Shown here in pieces: positions 7,736-15,629 of a stretch of 24,138 nucleotides of DNA. The stretch lies in the IMG/VR virus record IMGVR_UViG_3300008110_000402, positions 1-24,138 of that record. The stretch is one strand, 5' to 3'. This DNA is from a virus. Numbering within the stretch: position 1 is the first letter of the stretch; each line of letters starts with the position of its first letter. Made by a program: the position numbers and the translations under genes. The notes under the pieces are model-generated. The model ran no database searches, was not told the DNA's origin, and saw only the letters and a program-made list of their open reading frames with translations.

Positions 7736-8080
7736 ATGTCTGATCTCGGTAAACGAGGCAATCTCGGTGTAGTAGATGGAGTTATCCGTACTGCATACGC
7801 AGATGGTGATGGTGGAATAGTTATTAAATCAGAGGTAGATTTAACCGATTTCACAAACCACACCAAAGAACAGTTTAATCAGCGTAGCGAAAAAACTGGA
7901 TGGGGTGATGACGTATACGACCCAAAGAATAAAATTGCTTCATTGCCTGCTGAGATTATTAATATGCTCAACAAAGAAGGCATTATGCGTGGCTACCACA
8001 TACTAGACCAAAAGGCCTTAGTAAAGTGGTTAAACAACCCTGATAATCGAGTATTCCGTACCAGGGGTGGCACAGTATGA
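7736..8080 (+). CDS. Conserved hypothetical protein after the capsid gene
   Basis: 114 residues starting at ATG 7736, with AGGAG five bases upstream. The N-terminus is glycine-rich (GKRGNLGVVDGVIRTAYADG) and the C-terminal half is helical (PAEIINMLNKEGI, WLNNPDNRVFRTRGG). There is no membrane segment, Cys or nuclease motif. Small proteins of this kind between capsid and adaptor are common in related phages. Possible roles are a head decoration or completion protein, which is inference from position only. The stop overlaps the next start (ATGA, 8077-8080). Confidence 0.6.
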   Translation: MSDLGKRGNLGVVDGVIRTAYADGDGGIVIKSEVDLTDFTNHTKEQFNQRSEKTGWGDDVYDPKNKIASLPAEIINMLNKEGIMRGYHILDQKALVKWLNNPDNRVFRTRGGTV

Positions 8081-8706
8081 GGATAGGTATCTGCGTTCCA
8101 GCAAGAGGGCAAGTAGAAATATCCACATCGTTTGACTTATCTGCATTAGTTAATTACACAGCAAAACAGACGAAACACGATATTAATCTGTACACATCTA
8201 CAGGCACACTAATATTCGATCAGCGCAATGCGTTAGTAGACTCTGTTATTAACGAGCGATGTGATTACCTAATGTTTATTGATGCTGATATGCGCTTCCC
8301 AAAAGATGCGCTTGTTCGCCTTTTAAAGCATAATAAAGACATTGTTGGCGTAAACGCTACTACTCGATCAGAGCCAGTAAAGCCTACTGCCAAGAACATT
8401 AATTATGAGGAAGATGGTTCTGTATCCTGGCTGCCTGTTTATTCCAATGTTAAAAAAGGAATAGAGAAGGTAGATGCTATCGGATGCGGTGTCATTCTCA
8501 TTAAAAACTCAGCATTTAAGAAAATAGAAAAGCCTTACTTTTACTTTGAGCAACTGCCAAATGGAAAGTTATTAGGCGAAGATATTTACTTTTGCATTAA
8601 AGCGAAAGATGCAGGAATAGATACTTATGTGGATCACGATCTCTCAATGGAGATAGGCCACATAGGTAATTACACATACGGCTGGCATAATATTGAGGTG
8701 TCCTAA
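8077..8706 (+). CDS. GT-A fold glycosyltransferase (family 2-like)
   Basis: 209 residues. The chain opens with a beta strand RIGICVPARG, has FDQRNALVDSV at 47-57 and the metal-binding DxD motif in FIDADMRFP (Asp69 and Asp71), then a segment IGCGVILIKNSAF and an acidic LLGEDIYFCIKA where family members hold the catalytic acid. This is the standard order for family-2-like GT-A glycosyltransferases, which move a sugar from a nucleotide sugar onto an acceptor. Unexpectedly it lies between capsid and adaptor genes. It overlaps both neighbours (ATGA upstream, TAATG downstream), so it is co-translated with the head-tail genes. It may glycosylate a virion protein or alter host surface glycan. The acceptor is unknown. 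Confidence 0.82.
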   Translation: MRIGICVPARGQVEISTSFDLSALVNYTAKQTKHDINLYTSTGTLIFDQRNALVDSVINERCDYLMFIDADMRFPKDALVRLLKHNKDIVGVNATTRSEPVKPTAKNINYEEDGSVSWLPVYSNVKKGIEKVDAIGCGVILIKNSAFKKIEKPYFYFEQLPNGKLLGEDIYFCIKAKDAGIDTYVDHDLSMEIGHIGNYTYGWHNIEVS

Positions 8707-9326
8707 TGGGCTTTGCAACATATACAGAACTAAAGACTTCTATAGCCAACTATCTAGGTCGATCCGATTTAACGGCAGTCATCCCTGACTTTATTACGTT
8801 TGCAGAGATTCGCTTATCAAGGGAGATCCGTACTCGCCAAACCCTCAAGGCTGCTACAGCAACAATGACGGCTGGCGATTCTACTGTTGGTTTGCCTACA
8901 GACTTCTTAGAGATGCGAGATATATTTACTCAAGGCAATCCAAGAAACACCATTAGCTACTTATCGCCTTCTTTGTTCTCTCGTAATGCTAGGGCTGGTG
9001 AGTCTGGTCTGCCGGTGTACTACACAATTATTGGCGCTGAAATCCAATTTGCTCCAGTACCAGATTCGGCCTATGTTGTAGAGATGCTTTATTACTACAA
9101 GCCAACGCCATTATCTACAAGTGTAGCTACAAATGACTATCTTGCTAACTTCCCAGATGCCCTGCTTTACGCATCCTTGGCAGAGGCAGAGCCTTATCTT
9201 ATGAACGATGCCAGAGTGCAAACTTGGGCTACCTTATACGATAGAGCAACTTCTGATATTAACGGATCAGACGAAAGCTCAGAGTACGCTGGAGTACCAC
9301 TAACAATGCAATTAACATCACGATAG
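8706..9326 (+). CDS. Head-tail adaptor protein (SU10-like)
   Basis: 206 residues. The opening TYTELKTSIANYLGRSDL, then IPDFITFAEIRLSREIRTR, LPTDFLEMRDIF and, near the end, FPDALLYASLAEAEPYL form the known pattern of the phage adaptor protein family that docks under the portal (SU10/P22 gp4 or T7 gp11 equivalents). It forms a ring that joins portal to the nozzle. The start ATG 8706 overlaps the glycosyltransferase stop (TAATG). Length is typical. The family assignment is from remembered sequence pattern plus position. Confidence 0.82.
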   Translation: MGFATYTELKTSIANYLGRSDLTAVIPDFITFAEIRLSREIRTRQTLKAATATMTAGDSTVGLPTDFLEMRDIFTQGNPRNTISYLSPSLFSRNARAGESGLPVYYTIIGAEIQFAPVPDSAYVVEMLYYYKPTPLSTSVATNDYLANFPDALLYASLAEAEPYLMNDARVQTWATLYDRATSDINGSDESSEYAGVPLTMQLTSR

Positions 9327-9333
9327 GAAAATC

Positions 9334-9723
9334 ATGTCTGCAATCTCAAACTACCTAGAGAACGCATTAATTAACGCTACTCTAAGAAACACATCATACA
9401 CATCACCTACTACAGTTTATGCTGCCCTATTTACTTCTGATCCAACAGAAGCAGGATCAGGTACAGAATGTACTGGCACAGGCTACACTCGCAAGGCCAT
9501 TACCTTTGCTGCTCCTTCTAACGGAGTAACGACCAACTCTGCGGCTGCTGTTGAGTTTGACCAGGCTACAGGTTCATGGGGAACGATTACTCACTTTGCA
9601 ATTTTTGATGCCTTAACTACCGGCAATATGCTGTACTATGGTGCGCTAACCACATCTAAGACTATTGCAAGTGGCGATGTATTTAAGTTTGCTACATCAA
9701 GCGTATCAGTAACTTTAGCGTAA
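9334..9723 (+). CDS. Gp80-like phage tail fibre-associated protein
   Basis: 129 residues with the N-terminal pattern ISNYLENALINATLRNTSY, then VYAALFTSDPTEAGSGTE, YTRKAITF and the C-terminal GALTTSKTIASGDVFKFA. This architecture (helix, VALFTxxPT, G-Y-x-R, W-G-x-I-T-H-x-x-I-x-D, then SGDxxxF) is shared by a widespread family often called Gp80 or phage tail fibre protein. All elements, including GSWGTITHFAIFDA, are present. It is probably a small beta-sandwich virion component at the distal tail. It is the first gene of the fibre block and is 7 bases from the adaptor gene. Exact virion location is unknown. Confidence 0.75.
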   Translation: MSAISNYLENALINATLRNTSYTSPTTVYAALFTSDPTEAGSGTECTGTGYTRKAITFAAPSNGVTTNSAAAVEFDQATGSWGTITHFAIFDALTTGNMLYYGALTTSKTIASGDVFKFATSSVSVTLA

Positions 9724-9731
9724 GGTAAGCC

Positions 9732-10364
9732 ATGTCTACGATAGTTACCAGAAGTGGTAAGGGATCACCTCTTACCCATAATGAAGTAGATACCAACTTT
9801 AGTAATCTCAACACAGACAAAATACAGTCTGGTAATACTGTTGCTGCGCTAACAATTACATCTGCAAGCGTAGTAGATTTAGCCGTTACAGGAATTACTA
9901 GCTTTGATGGCGCACAAGGAACAGCAGGTCAAGTATTAACATCGGCTGGTACAGGCAATACTCCTGCTTGGGGCGATGTAGTAACGCCAACAGGAACGCA
10001 GACTCTTACCAATAAAACTCTAACAGACCCAGCTTTGATTGGCACTATTTTAGAAGATGTGTTTACGATTACCGATGTTGCTGCATTTGAGATTGACCCA
10101 GCAAACGGCTCTATTCAGATTATTGTCTTAGGCGCAAGTCGCACACCAAAAGGCACAAACTTTTTAGCAGGTGAGGCAATCACCCTGCTAGTAGATGATG
10201 GCACAGCGTACACAATTACTTGGACTGATTCTACATTTGGTACTGGTGGAATAACTTGGGTTGGTGGCACAGCACCTACATTGTCTACATCTGGATACAC
10301 AGTCATTGAGCTATGGAAAGTTGGCAGTAAGGTTTATGGAGCTTCAATAGGTGGAGTAGCCTAA
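9732..10364 (+). CDS. Tail fibre protein
   Basis: 210 residues. It has the N-terminal fibre motif TRSGKGSPLTHNEVDTNFSN (6-25), a beta repeat stretch with TGTQTLTNKTLTDPAL (92-107) and a C-terminal sandwich domain TFGTGGITWVGGTAPTLS ending VIELWKVGSKVYGASIGG. Each of these units recurs in many phage fibres. The N-terminal motif normally anchors the fibre and the C-terminal Trp-Gly-Gly domain is a beta-rich head. It would assemble as a trimer and help bind the host. The stop overlaps the next gene start (TAATG at 10362-10366). Confidence 0.8.
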   Translation: MSTIVTRSGKGSPLTHNEVDTNFSNLNTDKIQSGNTVAALTITSASVVDLAVTGITSFDGAQGTAGQVLTSAGTGNTPAWGDVVTPTGTQTLTNKTLTDPALIGTILEDVFTITDVAAFEIDPANGSIQIIVLGASRTPKGTNFLAGEAITLLVDDGTAYTITWTDSTFGTGGITWVGGTAPTLSTSGYTVIELWKVGSKVYGASIGGVA

Positions 10365-12364
10365 TGCTTAGTCACAAGCTAAGACGTTTCAGAGCTGCTG
10401 CTGCACAGGCTACGGATGCTAACTTTAAGCAAGTTAGCGTATTGCTTCATGGTGATGGAACTAATGGGTCGCAGAATAATACCTTTTTAGATTCTTCTAC
10501 TAATAACTTTACTATTGCCCGTAATGGCACTCCTACGCAAGGTACATACACACCGTTTAGCCAAGCAGCTGGTTATTTTAGTAATAACTTTAATGGAACA
10601 AACGACCTTTTATCACTTGCAGATAATGCACAATATACATTTGGAACTAGCAATTTTACGATAGAAGCATATATTTACAATCGTTTAAACCCGGGAACTG
10701 AAGTTCCAATTTTTAGCAAACAAAACCCAAGTCCACTAAGGGCTATACAATTTAGAATACTTTCAGCAAACACGTTAGATTTTGTATTCACTAAAAATGG
10801 TGGAACATTAATTGCTAACTTTACTACTACTTCAACTGTTCCATTAAACCAATGGGTACACATTGCTGTAGTTAGAAACGGAGTCACATTAACTTTATAT
10901 ATTAATGGAGTTTCTTCAGCTACACACACTTTGACGGCAGGAGATGCAATTGATAGTCCTGTTGCAAGCGTCATTATTGGCGGCTTTAACGCATCTTTCC
11001 CGAATAGGTTTTTTAACGGGTATATATCAAATTTTCGTTGGGTTATTGGAACTGCCGTTTATACATCCGCTTTTACCCCAAGCACTATACCGCTTACGGC
11101 CATTACAAATACAAGGTTGCTTACTTGCCAGTCTAATCGGTTTGTAGATAACTCAAGTAATAATTTTACTATTTCTCAAATTAGTACACCTTCAGTACAG
11201 CCTTGGAGTCCTTTTGCACCAACTTCTGCATATAGCACAAGCGTAAATGGTGGAAGTAATTATTTTAATGGCAGTACAGATTATTTAAGTGTTTCTGATA
11301 ATGTAAATTTACAATTTGGAACTAACGCATTTACAATTCAATGCTGGGTTTATAGAAGCGTTGCTGGAACAGCACATTCAATCGTTTCTAAGGGCGGTGC
11401 ATCAACTGGGTTTACTTTGGGTATAACTTCAACCAATGTATTGCGTTTTACTAACACAACAACTAATATTGATACAACTACAACAATTCCTGCTAATGCT
11501 TGGACTCATGTAGCTGCCGTAAGAACTAGCACATCAACAAATGGCTTTCAACTTTATATAAATGGTATAAGTTCAGCCACATCTACTGTTGCAACTGATT
11601 TTAATCAAACTTCTACGCTTTATGCTGGTGCTAATAGAAGTGCATCTACTGTAATGAATGGGTATATTGCTGACTTGCGTTATGTTAATGGAACAGCAGA
11701 AACAATAACAGTTCCAACAGCACCTTTAACAGCTATTACAAATACTTCATTACTTCTGAGTGGAACTAACGCTGGGATTGTAGATAACGCTATTAAAAGC
11801 GATTCTATTACGGTTGGTGCAACGCAAGTCAATACTTCTATTGTTAAATATGGAACAGGCTCAATTAGTTTTAATGGCACAACAAGCGTTTTAAACTTTC
11901 CTAATAATCCTTATTACGCTTTTGGAACGGGAAGTTTTACAATTGAGGCATGGGTTTACCCTAACTCTGTAACGGCTTTACAGTCATTAATAGACACTCG
12001 TTCTACCGCTACTGCCACAACAGGAATATTAATTTCAATTACTGCCCTTGGGTTTATTTCAGTAACGGTAAATAATGCTATTTTGTTTACTTCTTCTACT
12101 GGAATTACAATAAGCGCATGGACTCATGTAGCCGTAGTAAAAAGTGGCACAACAATTACGCTTTATTTAAACGGCACAAAGCCTGTTACTGGCTCAGGAA
12201 CATCATCAACTAGCCTTACAGACCAATTTTTAAGACTAGGTGCATCTGCTGGTACTGCTGCAAACTTTTACAATGGCTATTTAGATGAAGTGCGTATTAC
12301 CAATGGTGTTGCAAGATACCTTGCCGACTTTACTGCGCCTACTGCGCCATTCCCTAATCAATAA
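10364..12364 (+). CDS. Triple LamG/concanavalin A-like receptor-binding protein
   Basis: 666 residues made of three consecutive LamG-like jelly-roll domains at about 24-248, 251-456 and 459-663. Each repeats the same landmarks: a strand with YFNG/FNG, YLSLxDN or equivalent, FGTSNFTIEAYIY / FGTNAFTIQCWVY / FGTGSFTIEAWVY, then WVHIAVVRNG / WTHVAAVRTS / WTHVAVVKSG, YINGVSSAT / YINGISSAT / YLNGTKP and a final FxNGYIxxxR. The fold binds sugars or proteins, so this is a likely receptor-contact or virion-decoration protein. A 60-base line in the second domain (11281-11340) is 23% GC against 53% in a terL line, which suggests separate ancestry. No signal peptide or anchor is present. It is co-translated with the upstream fibre. 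Confidence 0.85.
   Translation: MLSHKLRRFRAAAAQATDANFKQVSVLLHGDGTNGSQNNTFLDSSTNNFTIARNGTPTQGTYTPFSQAAGYFSNNFNGTNDLLSLADNAQYTFGTSNFTIEAYIYNRLNPGTEVPIFSKQNPSPLRAIQFRILSANTLDFVFTKNGGTLIANFTTTSTVPLNQWVHIAVVRNGVTLTLYINGVSSATHTLTAGDAIDSPVASVIIGGFNASFPNRFFNGYISNFRWVIGTAVYTSAFTPSTIPLTAITNTRLLTCQSNRFVDNSSNNFTISQISTPSVQPWSPFAPTSAYSTSVNGGSNYFNGSTDYLSVSDNVNLQFGTNAFTIQCWVYRSVAGTAHSIVSKGGASTGFTLGITSTNVLRFTNTTTNIDTTTTIPANAWTHVAAVRTSTSTNGFQLYINGISSATSTVATDFNQTSTLYAGANRSASTVMNGYIADLRYVNGTAETITVPTAPLTAITNTSLLLSGTNAGIVDNAIKSDSITVGATQVNTSIVKYGTGSISFNGTTSVLNFPNNPYYAFGTGSFTIEAWVYPNSVTALQSLIDTRSTATATTGILISITALGFISVTVNNAILFTSSTGITISAWTHVAVVKSGTTITLYLNGTKPVTGSGTSSTSLTDQFLRLGASAGTAANFYNGYLDEVRITNGVARYLADFTAPTAPFPNQ
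10433..12352 (+). repeat. Three tandem LamG-domain repeats
   Basis: Three diverged copies at about 10433-11107, 11114-11731 and 11738-12352. The repeat is plain in protein (FGT-x-x-FTI-[EQ]-x-[WY] and W-[TV]-H-[IV]-A-x-V in each) but weak in DNA, so the duplications are old. Confidence 0.8.
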
Positions 12365-12372
12365 GGATTTAT

Positions 12373-12837
12373 ATGTTAATTGCAAAAATTGAAGATGAAC
12401 AAGTTGTTGCTGTAGCTGACTACAAATCCATGTTTCCTAATACATCGTTTCCAAGTTCTGGTGCTAACGCTCAATTCCTTGAAGATAATAGCTGTTTAGG
12501 TGTTACTGTGTTTAAGACACATAACTCTAATACTGAAAAGCTAGTATCGGCTGTTCCATACATTGAAGATAATCAAGTCTTTACTGTTGCAGTAGAACCT
12601 TTAACCGAAGACGAGATTGCATCTAAGAGTGCTTCTCAAGCCGCTACAATTCGTAAGCAACGAGATGATTTACTAGCACTATGCGATTGGACTCAACTGA
12701 CAGATGCTCCTGTAGATAAACAAGCATGGTCTACTTATCGACAAGCATTAAGAGATATTAGCAATCAAGCTGGTTTTCCTTGGGAAGTAGAGTTTCCTAA
12801 AGACCCTAATTATGTAGAGCCAGTAACTTTTTCTTGA
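12373..12837 (+). CDS. Phage tail assembly chaperone-like protein (APC domain)
   Basis: 154 residues. The C-terminal half carries the family signature: a helix with IRKQRDDLLALCDWTQLTD (98-116), then WSTYRQALRDISNQAGFPWE and a proline-rich end. This RDxLLxxxDWTQ ... YRQALRD ... GFPW pattern defines the Phage_tail_APC group, found next to receptor-binding or fibre genes. Members are usually called tail-fibre assembly proteins that help fibres trimerise or attach. The first 90 residues form a beta-rich domain that may contact the fibre. Position straight after the LamG gene suggests it serves that protein. Confidence 0.8.
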   Translation: MLIAKIEDEQVVAVADYKSMFPNTSFPSSGANAQFLEDNSCLGVTVFKTHNSNTEKLVSAVPYIEDNQVFTVAVEPLTEDEIASKSASQAATIRKQRDDLLALCDWTQLTDAPVDKQAWSTYRQALRDISNQAGFPWEVEFPKDPNYVEPVTFS

Positions 12838-12855
12838 TGTTTGGATAAAAAAATA

Positions 12856-13401
12856 ATGGCTTACGAAGATCAATATGTCGTATATGGTTATTGGGAATAC
12901 GATTATTGCGTAGGAGATGTATTAGCTACAGATGGTGCTGGATCTGTAAATGGCATTGGTACTGCTATTGCTTTTCCTACAGTAATATTACTTTTTTCCG
13001 CAAGCATTACAGGAGTTGGCTCTACATCCGCAGATGGCATAAGAGTAGCATTGGGTGATGGCTCTATTAACGGAGTTGGAACGGTTGTATCAGAAGGAAT
13101 AAGGCAAGCATTAGGCGCTGGATCTATTAATGGCATAGGATCAATAAGTGGCCTTGGAAACTTTACTGCTAGTGGAAACGGATCAATCGTAGGATTGGGA
13201 ACAGTTTTAGTAAATGGCAATGCGGTTTTTTCAGCAAACTCATCTGTAAACGGAATTGGTACAATAGTTGTTGTTGGGTATCGAATTGGTGAGGAGTGGA
13301 GCAATTCTGGAGTAGGCGGTAATACTTGGACAGCAGCAAATGTTACAAGCAATAATTGGACAGACAAAACAACGGGAAGTAATACATGGCTACCTCAATA
13401 G
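12856..13401 (+). CDS. Protein with an exact 20-residue GS(I/V)NG(I/V)G repeat
   Basis: 181 residues. ATG 12856 is chosen over the in-frame TTG 12841 because GGAT sits 8-11 bases before it. Six units start at residues 30, 50, 70, 90, 110 and 130 with S-[IV]-[NTV]-G-[IVL]-G-[ST], an exact period of 20. This is likely a beta-solenoid or stacked hairpin, as in phage proteins with GVG-type repeats. Units 3 and 4 also share GIRxALGxG. The C-terminal 30 residues have three Asn-x-Trp steps (GNTWT, NNWTD, SNTWL), a Trp-repeat tail common in phage proteins and possibly carbohydrate-binding. Its end overlaps the nozzle-like gene by 16 bases. The function is unassigned, and a fibre tip or side decoration is most plausible. 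Confidence 0.7.
   Translation: MAYEDQYVVYGYWEYDYCVGDVLATDGAGSVNGIGTAIAFPTVILLFSASITGVGSTSADGIRVALGDGSINGVGTVVSEGIRQALGAGSINGIGSISGLGNFTASGNGSIVGLGTVLVNGNAVFSANSSVNGIGTIVVVGYRIGEEWSNSGVGGNTWTAANVTSNNWTDKTTGSNTWLPQ
12943..13302 (+). repeat. Six 60-bp coding repeats
   Basis: Units start at 12943, 13003, 13063, 13123, 13183 and 13243, an exact 60-base period. DNA copies have diverged at third positions. The shared core is tct/agc-(att/gta)-(aat/aca)-gg(c/a)-(att/gtt)-gg. It is in phase with the 20-residue protein repeat. Confidence 0.8.
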
Positions 13402-14810
13402 TAGAATTTGGCGAATGGCTACCAGACCAAGCTGGAATAACTGGTTCTATACAGGATGCCTACAATGTCGTTCCCCAGGCAGTAGGCTATGGCCCATTTC
13501 CTGAGTTGGTAGAGTTATCTGGCGCAGCAAGCGAAAACCTAAACAATGTATTTGCTACTAAGTTTGGTGGCACTACTACTTTGTTTGCTGGTGGCTTTAC
13601 TAAACTATTTAAATACAATTCGACTACATTAGCATTAGCAGATGTTTCTAAATCTGGTGGATACTCTAGTTCTAATCGTTGGACTTTTGCTCAATATGGG
13701 CCATCCCTGATTGCTGCCAATGGCGTAAACAAACTCCAAGTATGGAACTTAGCAAGTTCTACAGCATTTGCTGATTTAGATGCCGCAGCTCCTACTGCTA
13801 AGTTTGTGACTACAGTTAGAGATTTTGTAGTGGCTGGCAATGTATCAGGAGAGGAATCTAAGGTTTATTGGTCTGATTTAAACGATGAAACCGATTGGAC
13901 TCCTGGGGCTACAAGCCAATCTGATAGCCAAGTCATTGCAGATGGTGGCGATATTCGTGGCATTACTGGTGGTGAGTATGGATTGGTTTTCCTAGAAAAA
14001 GCAATCTCTAGGATGTCTTATGTAGGCGCTCCACTATTCTTTCAGTTTGATACCATTGCTAGGAATATTGGGTGCTATGAGGCAAATTCAATAGCCCAGT
14101 TTGGTAACTTAGTATTTTTCCTAGCTGATGATGGCTTTTATATGTGCGATGGGCAGACAGTTACGCCTATCGGAGCAGAAAAAGTAGATCGCTACTTCTT
14201 TACTTTTGCAGATCAATCTCAAATTGATAAGATGAGTGCCAGCATAGATGTCATTCGTAAACTAATCGTTTGGCAATACACAGACATCTTTGCCCAGAAA
14301 CGATTAATAATTTACAACTTCCAAACTAAAAAATGGTCTGAGGCGGACACTACTTCTACTTATGTAGCAACATTGGCACAGGCTGGAGTAACCCTAGAAG
14401 GCTTAGATACCTTTGGGAATATGGACACTATAAGCACTTCTTTTGATAGCCGTATTTGGGCTGGCGGTAAGTTTGTATTGGCAGGAGTAAAAGATACCAA
14501 AATTGTTACTTTTACTGGGGCTAATAAGTCTGGTTATGTCACTACAGGCGATCTAGGCAACGGAAACCAGTCAATCATTATGTTAGCCAAGCCAAAGGTA
14601 GATACTGGCTCTGCAAGCGTTTCTGTAGCCTCTAGAGCGTTGTTAAACGAAGTCCCTAGCTTTGGTACTGCCGTAGCAGCAGACAGCGAGAACAGGGTAT
14701 CCCTACGTGCTGGTGGCAAATACCATAGAGTAAGGGTTTACCCTAGCGGTGCTAACTGGAAAACGGCTGCTGCCGTAGAAATTGATTTAGTTCCACAGGG
14801 CGGCAGATAA
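13386..14810 (+). CDS. Nozzle / DNA-stabilisation-like beta-propeller protein
   Basis: 474 residues, overlapping the previous gene by 16 bases. The chain consists of repeated beta blades: TLFAGGFTKLFKYN, SLIAANGVNKLQVWN, DFVVAGNV, KVYWSDLNDETDW, LVFLEKAISRM, LVFFLADDGFYMCDG, LIVWQYTDIF and a final KYHRVRVYPSG. The size equals that of P22 gp10 (472 residues), a six-bladed nozzle or packaged-DNA stabilisation protein, and the order after the fibre region fits a phage tail hub or nozzle. It would close the tail tip below the adaptor and hold DNA in. Similar proteins appear in many environmental podoviruses. The name is inference from size, blade pattern and position, since I cannot align to gp10. 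Confidence 0.72.
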   Translation: MATSIVEFGEWLPDQAGITGSIQDAYNVVPQAVGYGPFPELVELSGAASENLNNVFATKFGGTTTLFAGGFTKLFKYNSTTLALADVSKSGGYSSSNRWTFAQYGPSLIAANGVNKLQVWNLASSTAFADLDAAAPTAKFVTTVRDFVVAGNVSGEESKVYWSDLNDETDWTPGATSQSDSQVIADGGDIRGITGGEYGLVFLEKAISRMSYVGAPLFFQFDTIARNIGCYEANSIAQFGNLVFFLADDGFYMCDGQTVTPIGAEKVDRYFFTFADQSQIDKMSASIDVIRKLIVWQYTDIFAQKRLIIYNFQTKKWSEADTTSTYVATLAQAGVTLEGLDTFGNMDTISTSFDSRIWAGGKFVLAGVKDTKIVTFTGANKSGYVTTGDLGNGNQSIIMLAKPKVDTGSASVSVASRALLNEVPSFGTAVAADSENRVSLRAGGKYHRVRVYPSGANWKTAAAVEIDLVPQGGR

Positions 14811-15592
14811 TGTTTCGTAGACTTCCTCCTGCTGGTGGCGATCAACGAGCTGTAGCCGAGATCGTCAATGGAATGATGGATGGCAAGACCAACAATACTG
14901 GGCTTGTTACATTAGCCACAGGGAACGCTACAACCACCACTATTAATGATCCTAGAATAAGTAGAGATTCTATGATTCTGCTAGTGCCTAAGTCGGCTGC
15001 TGCTTTTGCCGATACTGCACCTTATGGAGCGTTTCAAGACTCTACAGATCAAGCGGCAGCAAGCACTACAACTGCATATCCAATGACATTTGACACCACA
15101 GATTTTTCTAATGGTGTTTATTTATCTAATAGTAGTCGTTTAAATGCTAGAAATGCAGGTATTTATAATGTGCAATTTAGCGTACAGTTACAAAATACAG
15201 ATAACGCACAACATACTGTAGATATTTGGTTTAGAAAAAACGGTACTAATATTACAGCATCAAATAGTATGTTTACTGTACCAGCAAGAAAAAGCGCAAG
15301 TATTTATGGTCATCTTATTGCAGCCATAAATTACTTTGTAGAACTTGCAGCAAATGATTATGTAGAAATTGTATGGCGAGCAGAAAGTACAACAGTTTCA
15401 ATAGAACAACTGCCAACGCAAACTAGCCCAACAAGACCAGCAACACCATCAGTTATAGCAACTATGCAGTATGTAGCCCCTAACGCTATGGATAATGTGT
15501 ATGTCAGCGCACAGACAAATGGCAGCGCAACACTTAGCCATTTTGCCAACAGTACGGCAAGCAAAACTTATGGATATGTAATAGTTGGATAA
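14810..15592 (+). CDS. Virion protein with a C1q-like domain nested in a beta domain
   Basis: 260 residues. The N-terminus MFRRLPPAGGDQRAVAEIVNG is common in phage virion proteins. Residues 29-66 (TGLVTLATGNATTTT through SMILLVPKSAAAF) and 225-260 (AMDNVYVSAQTNG, then GYVIVG at 255-260) are two halves of one domain that in many phages is uninterrupted. Between them, residues about 67-224 form a C1q/TNF-like jelly roll: YNVQFSVQLQN, HTVDIWFRKNGTNI, LIAAINYFVELAANDYVEIVW and PSVIATMQYV. The inserted stretch is AT-rich (sampled 60-base lines 27-37% GC against 53% upstream at 14821-14880). C1q-like domains usually form trimers that bind surfaces. The stop/start overlaps the nozzle-like gene (TAATG). 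Confidence 0.75.
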   Translation: MFRRLPPAGGDQRAVAEIVNGMMDGKTNNTGLVTLATGNATTTTINDPRISRDSMILLVPKSAAAFADTAPYGAFQDSTDQAAASTTTAYPMTFDTTDFSNGVYLSNSSRLNARNAGIYNVQFSVQLQNTDNAQHTVDIWFRKNGTNITASNSMFTVPARKSASIYGHLIAAINYFVELAANDYVEIVWRAESTTVSIEQLPTQTSPTRPATPSVIATMQYVAPNAMDNVYVSAQTNGSATLSHFANSTASKTYGYVIVG

Positions 15593-15629
15593 TTACCACT
15601 TTTCTACCAATTGTAGGTAAAATTATGGT

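Noticed and set aside
12903-13367. Long open frame on the minus strand (154 codons)
   Set aside because: It lies antisense to the GS(I/V)NG(I/V)G repeat gene. Its Pro/Val/Ile-rich product is the mirror of the repeats, and the plus frame has upstream and downstream coupling.
15593-15629. Promoter or hairpin between the C1q-like and GNAT-like genes
   Set aside because: TAAAAT at 15618-15623 has only a poor -35, and the CTAC/GTAG stem is four base pairs with no T run.
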